Assembly (NCBI GenBank): GCA_022495995.1
Contig: JAFEMH010001294.1
Coordinates: 310,001-374,000, forward strand
DNA from: Adenophora triphylla var. japonica
Taxonomy: Eukaryota > Streptophyta > Magnoliopsida > Asterales > Campanulaceae
Length of the DNA: 64,000 nt
Direction: 5' to 3'
Shown here: positions 47,101 to 57,777 of the stretch, piece by piece
How positions within the stretch are numbered: position 1 is the first letter of the stretch
How the letters are laid out: each line of letters begins with the position of its first letter
Translations under genes and position numbers: made by a program
Notes under the pieces: generated by a model
What the model was told of the DNA's origin: nothing
What the model saw: only the letters and a program-made list of their open reading frames with translations
The model's database searches: none

Positions 47101-49287
47101 TTAGACATGCCTCGTAAGAAGCTTAGAAAGATCATGCATTGATGGCCTTGCTTGTGGATTGGAATTTAAACAGTCCCTTGCCATTGTAAGAATGGATATC
47201 ACCACCTTCTCTATTTTAGGTGATAGAGGTGGAAGACGCTGATCGACCATATCTTGTGACGATACTTCCTCTGCGGATGAAGATAGGATAGAAGTAATAA
47301 GATCACCAGGATGCTTTCCTTTAATCACTTCTAGTGCCAACACCCCAAAGCTGTACACATCACACTTCTCCGTTACCTTCATTGTATAAGCAAACTCTAC
47401 AAACAAAAATGTATAGATAGCCCGTCAACTTTTCTATCAATATAATATTAGTCTATTTAAATAAAAGAAAAAAAATGAATAGTACCTGGTGCAATATATC
47501 CATAAGTGCCAGCAAGTGCACTTAAACTGGATGAGCCAAGCTTTAAGAGCTTAGAAGTACCGAAATCTGAAACACGAGCCTCATACTCAGAATCAATCAG
47601 AATATTTTTGCTTGATATATCACGATGGACAATTGGGGGAGTGCAATCATGGTGCATATAAGACAAAGCTTGAGCAACACCCTTAATGATGTTCACCCTC
47701 TTAGACCAGTCCAGCAACTGAGCTAGATCTTCTCTGCTCAACATGGCAGCCAAACTTCCCCTTTCAACGAACTCATAAATCAGAAACGAGTGTATGGAAT
47801 GTGAACAAAATCCATGAAGTTTCACAATGTTCCGATGCCTTATTTCTGACAATGCTGTTATCTCTTTTAGAAAACCCTTGCGGTCAGTTGGCTCAGAAGA
47901 TGAGTGGAGTTTCTTTACAGCAACTGTTTCATTTGCTCCCAAGATTGCTTTATAAACATTTCCTTGACCTCCCTCTCCAATACAATACTCAGGATCAAAA
48001 TTGTTGGTGGCGTGTAAGATTTCCTCGTACATTGCTCTTCCATCGAAGGTTGTTATAGCAAAAAGATTGACCATTTGTGTGTGAGTGTTTCTTACTTCTG
48101 TTTCTTTCTTTTTTCCTCCGTAAATGATGAGAAGCCCAGTGAATGCACATAGAAGAAAAACTGCTCCTAGAACAGAGAAGATGATCACAAGAGTGATGTG
48201 GTGGCTCTTTTTCTTAGTCTCACAAGGTTTGAACCCCGTAATGTTTCCGCATAACCCTTTGTTTCCTTGTAACACCGAAGCATTCGTAAAGGCCTTGTTG
48301 ATCGGAATGGGACCCTGCAACTCATTGTAAGATATGTCAATATCGAGCAATGCGTGCATGTTCTGGAAAGCCTCAGGAATGGTACCTGTGAAATGGTTGT
48401 AAGAAAGATTCAGCTTTTCCAAGCTTTGTAAGCCTTGAATTTGTGATGGGATCTTCCCGGTTAGTGAATTACAACTCAGATCGAGTACCGAAAGGTGTGA
48501 TAACTGAGTCATAGAAAATGGTATTCCATTGGTAAAGTTATTGTTGCTCAAGTTCAAGTAAAACATTTGCAAGAACTCCCTTCTGGAATCAACCCGCTCA
48601 ACTTGTTTGAAGAAAGATCTAAACTGGTGAGAGCAATCAAGGATCCAAGCTCTTCAGGTATTGCACCAGAAAGTTGGTTTACACTCAAATCTAGTACTAG
48701 AAGATTCTTCAATTCCCCAATTTCCTTTGGGACCTCCCCAAACAAGTGGTTTGATGAAAGATCGAGTTTTTGAATTTGTGTAGCAGTTCCAAGCTCTTGT
48801 GATATGCTACCACTTATATTGTTTGATGCCATCAGTAGGGAAGATAAGTTTTTGCACATACTCCAATTGGCAGATAGTTCCCCAAAAAAGTTGTTGCTAC
48901 TAATATTTATGAAATATAGATGTGGGTGCACACAAAATATTCCAGATATATTTTCACTGAGCTGGTTTCTGTTAACCCGGAGTCTAGACAAGAGAGAGCA
49001 ATTTCTGAGGCTTCTAAAGATTGGACCAACAAGAAAGTTGTTGTAGAGAATCAAAGTCTCTAGCTTGCTAAGATTGCCAAAAGTGAATGGAATATTACCT
49101 ATTAATGAGTTGAGGGATAAATCTAACTTCTGAAGATATAATAGATTTCCAAATTCAGGAGGAATGGAACCAGAAAGTTGATTATCATACAAATAGAGAA
49201 TACTTAGGGAACTTAGGTTACTTAATGAAACAGGGATTTGACCTATGAAACTGTTTCCTTCAAGGAATAGGATTTGAAGTGATCTTA
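47101..49287 (-). pseudogene. LRR receptor-like kinase, C-terminal half (MIK2-like)
   Basis: Continuation of the gene that starts at 59677, separated by an 8.5-kb retrotransposon. Transcript order: LRRs from 49287 (SLQILFLEGNSFIGQIP...), a frame slip near 48575, more LRRs, a transmembrane helix (ITLVIIFSVLGAVFLLCAF), then a Ser/Thr kinase with the catalytic Lys in VAVKKL, IVHRDISSKNILID, SDFGTSK and GTYGYIAP. An intron (donor after 47486, acceptor before 47396) interrupts between AP and E of the APE motif, and the last exon ends at 47101 (LLTRHV). Conserved residues of an active RD kinase are kept. The closest family I recognise is LRR-RLK subfamily XII/MIK2-like, which perceives peptide signals at the plasma membrane. 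The reading frame matches exactly across the insertion if one TCTTA copy is removed. Confidence 0.9.
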
Positions 49288-52021
49288 TGTGAGCACCCCA
49301 ACCCGGAACCTAACACGTGTCCCGAGCTAAGGGAGCTCAAACTAAGAAAAACCATCTCAATTTTTAAAACATTTATTTGCCTTTAAAAGAAAACCACCTT
49401 TCAAACTTACAATTTTAAAATCAATTAGTACTATCTCTATTTAGAGGGAATCCAACCATAACTTTAATAAACCGATATCTAATCAAATACATTGGAAACC
49501 TTAATTAACATCTGTTTAACAAAAGGGTTTTCCATACAAAATATAAAAGAGGAATACTTAACAAATACTCCTAACAGACCACTCCTATACTTAACTTGTC
49601 AAGCCCCAAAAGCAAAGTCCACAATGATACCCCGTCCTCACTGATTCGGGTCACCTGTCTCGGAATCTAAAACAGTAAAGGGAGAGGGGTGAGAATAAAT
49701 CTCAATGAGCTATTATGAATGCAGCAAGATGCCATACAGGATGCAACACGTAGCATGGCAACATTTAACACATTATGAAAGCAGTAAACACCTTACGTTA
49801 CCTCATTTTACCTTTTCCCGTCTGAACAATAAGTCGTACAACGTTGGGAGTAAAACTCCACTCTTCGTGAACCGCCCTACGCACATTCACCGCTTATAGG
49901 TCTCATACCCGTAGATCCATATAAGAAAAACAGATACATATATGACCCCTATATTTAGAGTATCATATACTATCATCGCCCTTTATGCAGAGAGCCGTTG
50001 GCTTCATACGAGCATTCCCCGGTTTCTCCTAATCGCAGCGGTATGTAAAGGCTACTTATCACTCAAGACAAGAGCCGCACAACCCCCACCCCGTGGCCAC
50101 AGAGTGGGGAAGGGTCACCGGTATGATGTACCTTCAATCACTTATTGAACAAATCAATAATTGATTGGCATCCATCATACCCACCCGAACATATACACAT
50201 TCAAGCACATAATAGATACTTGAATTATAATCCACAAAATGGGATAATCATATAACAACATGGTAATGTATACTCATGCAAATCAATACCATAGTGCAAC
50301 AATTTATGTAATGCACTATGCATAGTACCATCAATAAATAGGAATGATAACAAATAAATCCACCAATGGGATAACAATAAACTCAACATGCCACAAAACC
50401 CACAATTGGGATATCACATAACAACTTTGCCAAATAGTCCATACTTAGGATATTAAGGTGACCATATAATCAATAATTCCATAACCTGGACACAATGCCA
50501 CAAGGTGGTACATACCCATTACCAATTAGCTTAATTGCGAAACCTATAGCTTCTACACCAATTCGAACTACTCACCAAAGACATGGAGTAAGTAAGGACA
50601 CTATATATCGTGAACCATTCTTACATAGTTATCGTGCAACCCCGAATAACCTTAATAAAAGTTCAAGATCTATTTCCCAAGTTGGAACGATTCTCCGAAC
50701 CATATTTAACTATTCCCACAATTCCACTTTGACAATTAAAGACGTTATGGCCTAGCCAAGGTGTTCCATTTTAACTTAGGTTAAAGAGGATCAATTCGTA
50801 TCCGGGTTGATTAGGTTCTACTAATTTGTATTGGGTAGGAGTCACCATTTAGGAGTGGCCAAACAACTTGTTAACGATTCTAGTTCAATTTAAGAAAGCT
50901 GGTTCAGGGGGTATGGGCGACCGCCCTTGACACTTGGGCGACCGCCCAAGTGGATTGCCAAAGGGATTGAAGTTACTGCCACTATGGGCGACCGCCCTCA
51001 CCACTTGGGCGACCGCCCAAGTGGTTTTCCAAGGAAGACTCAAGTTACTGCCAAGCTGGGCGGCCGCTCAGCCCCCCTTGGGCGACCGCCCAAGCCTCCA
51101 GCCAGCCAATATGCAGATTTTACCCAATCAAGCCTAGGTTTCCGATCCTTCAACCCAACTTTAGCTCAAGAACACTAGATGATACATAAATCTTGCCAAG
51201 TCCCAAACAAACATGTAAACTCAAAACCAAGAAATCCTAGGTCATTTATCTCTACCCATTTCACCCATTTCAAACCCCTTTAACATGATCTACCAAGAAC
51301 CCTAACTTCCATTTATTTCCATTTTTCAATCATTCAACTCCCATTAGGTTTCCCAAGCAAGAAATCAATATTTCAAGAACAAGAATAATATTCAAGAGCT
51401 CATGAACACATAGGGAAAGAAATCATAACAACTCACTTGGATTTGCAAAGGAATGTTGATCTTTCTAGCTAGATGAGTTCCCCAAGATGAACCCACTTCA
51501 AAGGTGCTCCTAGACTTGATTTTTGATGAAGAAGTGCTTGGCTTCAAGCTTGGACAAAGGGAACATCAATGGAGGTTTTCTCTCTTTCTCTAGGATGATT
51601 GGTGTAGTCAATGAGAAGTGAGGGAGAAGGGGGAAGGGAAGTAAGAGAGGTGAGGGAGGGAGGACATGTGGCACAAGGAGGGGAAGTAAGACTCATTTTG
51701 CCCCCCCCCCCATGCCATTCTCTAGGAATTTAGGCTTTCATCTTTTTCCATTTAAAATAAATCCCATCCCACTAATTCATCCTACTCACTCATTTAAACT
51801 CTTCCAACATTTATCTATTTAATAAATTCCCATTTTTATTATTTCTCCAAGTTTCTTTATTTAATGTCTAGTAAATTCTTATAAGCTCCTAAATTTACTT
51901 TTCACCCAATTTATTCTAAATTTAAGAATTTAAAGATATAATTGAACACATAAAATGAATATAAATATTAAAAGCATCAAATATAATATAAAAATAAATG
52001 CCTAGGGTTGGGGTCGTCACA
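49288..52021 (-). repeat. 3' LTR (2,734 bp) of the insertion in the kinase gene
   Basis: Holds six GGGCGACCGCCC-type motifs at 50915-50926, 50936-50947, 50986-50997, 51007-51018, 51058-51069 (GGGCGGCCGCTC) and 51080-51091. Short open frames in it recur in the other LTR and are not genes. Confidence 0.95.
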
Positions 52022-53182
52022 CTCACTCCCCCTTAAAGGAAATTCGTCCCGAATTTGAAAAAGACTTACCCTAAAGATCACATAGCAACGGTTACCTTTT
52101 ACACATTCTAACTTAGTACTTTTCCATTAGATTTCTCGATGGCATGATTCTCCTATACATTTCATAACCCTAACACTCTAGAACTTCACTTCTCAATTAG
52201 TCTCTTCAATACTATGATTCTTCCAAGATTTTCCGGTTTCATAAGTAATGTGATACTACAACTTAATATTCCGAGAATACTATACCATCATCACTAACCC
52301 GAAATTCCACGACCTCAAAGAAAGTATATTCAAATAAAAGTATTACATCTTATGTCTCCCAATACATTACGATATCACATTTAAACTTCAAATACTCTAT
52401 AAGCTGCCCCAAATCGGTCTATAAGTCGATTCACCAACATTTCCTAGAACTTCAAATGGATTAACAAACTTTGGCGCTAAATTACCTTAGACCTTGCTTC
52501 CCCAATTTCATCCCAACAAATTAGAGATCGATATTTTCTTTCCTAACAACGTCTCATACGGTTTTATCTTCTTTACCGTTAAAATGATAAGCGATATTAT
52601 ACACCCAACCACTGGTAATCATATTTCCTGTCGACTACAAAAATCCTTCAACTCTTAGGATCGGTAACCATCCCCGATAGAGAACTTCAAAAGATAAGAT
52701 TCCGTTTAAATCACACAAACAATTGTAACCGCTCTCGAACAATGATAAGAAATTTCCGCTCTATCTAAGTTAACTTCCTCGAAACATACGCTATCACTTC
52801 CCATTTTGCATAACACTACACCCTAATCTTCCTTTAATACACACTTAAAATTTCACAAGGTCCTCACATCCACTAGGTAAGGTAAGAGCCAACCTACTTT
52901 CCATCACTAACAATATGATTCATCCTTATTACGTTCTACACCAATTATACGTCCTTTAGAGTCAACCAAAGTAATGACTTTACAATTCTTAAGAGTTCAT
53001 TAAATTTCTTAGGTAGTACTTGCTAACTCAAAGATCACGGACTCAACCTCACAAGATCCTTGGTAACATCCGAGTTTAAGACTATAGAACCCAAAATTTG
53101 TAATCCTCTCGAGCTAACTCACACTAGCTAAACTTTGCATACAAGGACTCTTCACAAGGAATAATTAACCCAATTCTCAAAT

Positions 53183-53226
<44 letters not shown>

Positions 53227-53729
53227 GGTCTTCCCTAACTTTAATTAACAAAGAGATCATCAATTCTAATTACCCTAAAGCCATCAAAATAAGAATTACA
53301 ATTCTGTTTATCCTACTCAGAACCAACACATGAAATATACCGACGGGAGCACATTTACCATTTACTCACAGCTAGTACATAAAATTTTGGAAAAGACTCC
53401 CTATGCAAGTCTAGCATATACCAATTACTCTTCACATCTTAATTCAAAACTTTCACCTTAAATACCCACATATAACCAGAATTTCACATTTAAGGTTCAC
53501 CTATAACAAATACTAAAATAAGCAATTTAAGCATGGAAGAAGGAGACTCACTTATTATGATAGTCTACCATTATACAACAACTACTTAACCCTCCAGGTC
53601 AAGTATATCTCAAAATCGCAAATTGATAACTATACTAATTCAACTGGCAATACATGCTCACCATAACCACATCACCATCGTGGTAAATCAAAGAAGGTTC
53701 GAGGTATTCTCTCATAAGAGCGTAATCCT
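52022..53729 (-). pseudogene. Vestigial pol between gag and the 3' LTR
   Basis: No open frame of useful length, but the minus strand keeps traces of Gypsy pol in the right order. Around 52740-52860 are RNase H traces (KGRLGCSVMQNGK, IAYVSRKL, IERKFPII). At 52500-52590 is PYETLLGKK, matching the PYEALYGRK integrase motif. At 52392-52477 is GNLAPKFVNPFEVLGNVGES, matching the GPF domain at the integrase C-terminus. All are riddled with stops and shifts. A run of 40 T (53185-53224) lies between gag and these traces. Confidence 0.7.
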
Positions 53730-55000
53730 CTAACAATAAAACAATGTCTCAACAATGTATGTCACATATAAGCAAAATGTGATGCCAAATATAAATGATA
53801 TGCAACAGATCCATAAAATATGACCCCTAACCTTTTGAGACAGGAATATACCTTTAGTGACCTCTGAGGAATCTATCTCTCCTGAACCCGAGACGCACAC
53901 TCGACCACAAACCCTCTCTTTCGGTTCCCCTTTGTTATCTCTTTTGGTACCACCTCTTTGACCCTTTGGACCGGCACCCGAAGCTAACCTCTGACGAAAA
54001 GTAGGACAATTTTTCTTATAGTGCCCCGTTCCTCCACAGTTCAAACACTTCCCTTGCTTACTCCAACACCTGTCTTCAGAGTGACCCATCTTCTTGCAAT
54101 ATCCACAAATCATCCCATCTTTTGTTTGGGTATTGGCCTAGACGAAGAAGCTACCACAAGTTTCTCTCTCATCCTTCCTGAAGTTAAAGCTCTTGGCTGA
54201 TCTCCAATGACCTTGGATCCTTGTCCTAGATACTTTGGCTTATCTCCAATCTCACCTTCCAATTTCCCACTATTTTCCTCAATATTTTTCTCGATCTTAT
54301 AAGCTCTCTCTAAGGCTGTCTGATAATTGGTGAAGCTATCAATCCCAAATTTCTTCCTAAACTCAATCCTCAAACCTCTTATAAACCTATGAACTCTTTT
54401 CGCTTCATACGATACCAAATGAGGGCAACTTCTAGCTAATTCCTCAAATCTGATCACATACTGATTCACCGTCATGATCCCTTGTTCTAGTCCTAAGAAT
54501 TCGATCTCCTTCTTGTCCCTTGTAACCATCGAAACGAAATAATCCTCGAAATGTTTGGTGAAATTATCCCAAGTCTGGGGCGTATGATCCCGCTCCCAAC
54601 TTCCCTTCAATATCTGCCACCACTGATCAGCTAAACCTTCAAGTTTGAACACGGCATACCTAACTTTCTCCTTGTTGGGACTTTCTATAACCTCGAAAAT
54701 CCTATTCATTTCTGCTAACCATTCCTCTGCCTTTAACGGGTTCGGACCTCCGTTAAAGCTCGGTGGGTTCATCTTCACAAATCTTTCCAATCCATCACTT
54801 TGACATCCCTCTGGTTGATTCGAAACTGATCCTCTCGTCTCCATACCTTGTACAAACTCCCTGAATAATTTCATCATCTCTTCATTCTGAATTTCACCTA
54901 TGCCCATATCTACTTCATTTCCTAGAACCTTTCGCTGATCATCCTTGCTTCCGGCCATTAGAACGAACTCCTGCATAAAACACTCGACGTCAATTTCCAC
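53730..55000 (-). CDS. Gypsy gag (capsid plus double zinc knuckle)
   Basis: A 296-codon open frame, 55000-54110, covers the matrix/capsid part: FVKMNPPSFNGGPNPLKAEEW, then EGLADQWWQILKG, FEDYFVSMVTRDKKEIEFLG and FRKKFGIDSF. A second frame, 54113-53730, overlaps it by ATGA and encodes two adjacent zinc knuckles (CGYCKKMGHSEDRC and CLNCGGTGHYKKNC). The two were probably one protein, now offset by 1 nt, although reinitiation or frameshifting at the ATGA is possible. No stop falls inside the capsid part, in contrast to the neighbouring pol. Nucleocapsid and capsid functions package the element's RNA in particles. Confidence 0.85.
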
Positions 55001-55059
55001 ACATTCCCCCTTAGTTTAGACATCTACCCTTGACCTCTAAACTAAGCTCTGATACCAAC

Positions 55060-57777
55060 TGTGAGCACCCCAACCCGGGACCTAACACGTGTCCCGAGCT
55101 AAGGGAGCTCAAACTAAGAAAAACCATCTCAATTTTTAAAACATTTATTTGCCTTTAAAAGAAAACCACCTTTCAAACTTACAATTTTAAAATCAATTAG
55201 TACTATCTCTATTTAGAGGGAATCCAACCATAACTTTAATAAACCGATATCTAATCAAATACATTGGAAACCTTAATTAACATCTGTTTAACAAAAGGGT
55301 TTTCCATACAAAATATAAAAGAGGAATACTTAACAAATACTCCTAACAGACCACTCCTATACTTAACTTGTCAAGCCCCAAAAGCAAAGTCCACAATGAT
55401 ACCCCGTCCTCACTGATTCGGGTCACCTGTCTCGGAATCTAAAACAGTAAAGGGAGAGGGGTGAGAATAAATCTCAATGAGCTATTATGAATGCAGCAAG
55501 ATGCCATACAGGATGCAACACGTAGCATGGCAACATTTAACACATTATGAAAGCAGTAAACACCTTACGTTACCTCATTTTACCTTTTCCCGTCTGAACA
55601 ATAAGTCGTACAACGTTGGGAGTAAAACTCCACTCTTTGGTGAACCGCCCTACGCACATTCACCGCTTATAGGTCTCATACCCGTAGATCCATATAAGAA
55701 AAACAGGATACATATATGACCCCTATATTTAGAGTATCATATACTATCATCGCCATCGCAGAGAGCCGTTGGCTTCATACAGAGCATTCCCCGGTTTCTC
55801 CTAATCGCAGCAGCATGTAAAGGCTACTTATCACTCGCACAAGATGCCGCACAACCCCCACCCCGTGGCCACAGAGTGGGAAGGGTCACCGGTATGATGT
55901 ACCTTCAATCACTTATTGAACAAATCAATAATTGATTGGCATCCATCATACCCACCCGAACATATACACATTCAAGCACATAATAGATACTTGAATTATA
56001 ATCCACAAAATGGGATAATCATATAACAACATGGTAATGTATACTCATGCAAATCAATACCATAGTGCAACAATTTATGTAATGCACTATGCATAGTACC
56101 ATCAATAAATAGGAATGATAACAAATAAATCCACCAATGGGATAACAATAAACTCAACATGCCACAAAACCCACAATTGGGATATCACATAACAACTTTG
56201 CCAAATAGTCCATACTTAGGATATTAAGGTGACCATATAATCAATAATTCCATAACTGGACACAATGCCACAAGGTGGTACATACCCATTACCAATTAGC
56301 TTAATTGCGAAACCTATAGCTTCTACACCAATTCGAACTACTCACCAAAGACATGGAGTAAGTAAGGACACTATATATCGTGAACCATTCTTACATAGTT
56401 ATCGTGCAACCCCGAATAACCTTAATAAAAGTTCAAGATCTATTTCCCAAGTTGGAACGATTCTCCGAACCATATTTAACTATTCCCACAATTCCACTTT
56501 GACAATTAAAGACGTTATGGCCTAGCCAAGGTGTTCCATTTTAACTTAGGTTAAAGAGGATCAATTCGTATCCTGTTGATTAGGTTCTACTAATTTGTAT
56601 TGGGTAGGAGTCACCATTTAGGAGTGGCCAAACAACTTGTTAACGATTCTAGTTCAATTTAAGAAAGCTGGTTCAGGGGGTATGGGCGACCGCCCTTGAC
56701 ACTTGGGCGACCGCCCAAGTGGATTGCCAAAGGGATTGAAGTTACTGCCACTACGGGCGACCGCCACCACTGGGCGACCGCCCAAGTGGTTTTCCAAGGA
56801 AGACTCAAGTTACTCCCAAGCTGGGCGGCCGCTCAGCCCCCTCGGGCGACCGCCCAAGCCTCCACTACCAATATGCAGATTTTACCCAATCAAGCCTAGG
56901 TTTCCGATCCTTCAACCCAACTTTTGCTCAAGAACACTAGATGATACATAAATCTTGCCAAGTCCCAAACAAACATGTAAACTCAAAACCAAGAAATCCT
57001 AGGTCATTTATCTCTACCCATTTCACCCATTTCAAACCCCTTTAACATGATCTACCAAGAACCCTAACTTCCATTTATTTCCATTTTTCAATCATTCAAC
57101 TCCCATTAGGTTTCCCAAGCAAGAAATCAATATTTCAAGAACAAGAATAATATTCAAGAGCTCATGAACACATAGGGAAAGAAATCATAACAACTCACTT
57201 GGATTTGCAAAGGAATGTTGATCTTTCTAGCTAGATGAGTTCCCCAAGATGAACCCACTTCAAAGGTGCTCCTAGACTTGATTTTTGATGAAGAAGTGCT
57301 TGGCTTCAAGCTTGGACAAAGTGGAACATCAATGGAGGTTTTCTCTCTTTCTCTAGGATGATTGGTGTAGTCAATGAGAAGTGAGGGAGAAGGGGAAGGG
57401 AAGTAAGAGAGGTGAGGGAGGGAGGACATGTGGCACAAGGAGGGAAGTAAGACTCATTTTGGCCCCCATGCCATTCTCTAGGAATTTAGGCTTTCATCTT
57501 TTTCCATTTAAAATAAATCCCATCCCACTAATTCATCCTACTCACTCATTTAAACTCTTCCAACATTTATCTATTTAATAAATTCCCATTTTTATTATTT
57601 CTCCAAGTTTCTTTATTTAATGTCTAGTAAATTCTTATAAGCTCCTAAATTTACTTTTCACCCAATTTATTCTAAATTTAAGAATTTAAAGATATAATTG
57701 AACACATAAAATGAATATAAATATTAAAAGCATCAAATATAATATAAAAATAAATGCCTAGGGTTGGGGTCGTCACA
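55060..57777 (-). repeat. 5' LTR (2,718 bp) of the insertion in the kinase gene
   Basis: Pair of 49288-52021. GC-rich motifs at 56684-56695, 56705-56716, 56755-56765, 56772-56783, 56823-56834 and 56844-56855. Two of these are shortened or altered relative to the other LTR. Confidence 0.95.

Larger units (their letters stand above)
49288..57777 (-). mobile_element. Gypsy derivative with 2.7-kb LTRs inserted in the kinase gene
   Basis: Begins TGTGAGCACCCC and ends GGGGTCGTCACA on the plus strand, with TCTTA duplicated at 49283-49287 and 57778-57782. The primer-binding site TGGTATCAGAGC is on the minus strand next to the LTR at 55060, and a purine tract (minus AAGGGGGAGTGAG) is at about 52022-52034, so the element points left. 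The 3-kb interior has a gag reading frame and a heavily decayed pol. The LTRs are about 99% identical by eye, with most differences being small indels. Long LTRs and gag type suggest the Del/Tekay group. Confidence 0.95.

Noticed and set aside
50915..51091. CRISPR-like look of the regularly spaced GGGCGACCGCCC repeats
   Set aside because: The genome is a plant's, the repeat is 12 bp, spacers are irregular, and the pattern is present in both LTRs.
49705..51178. Open frames repeated at 55477-56951
   Set aside because: They occur in both 2.7-kb LTRs at equal positions and have no protein family; they are non-coding LTR sequence.
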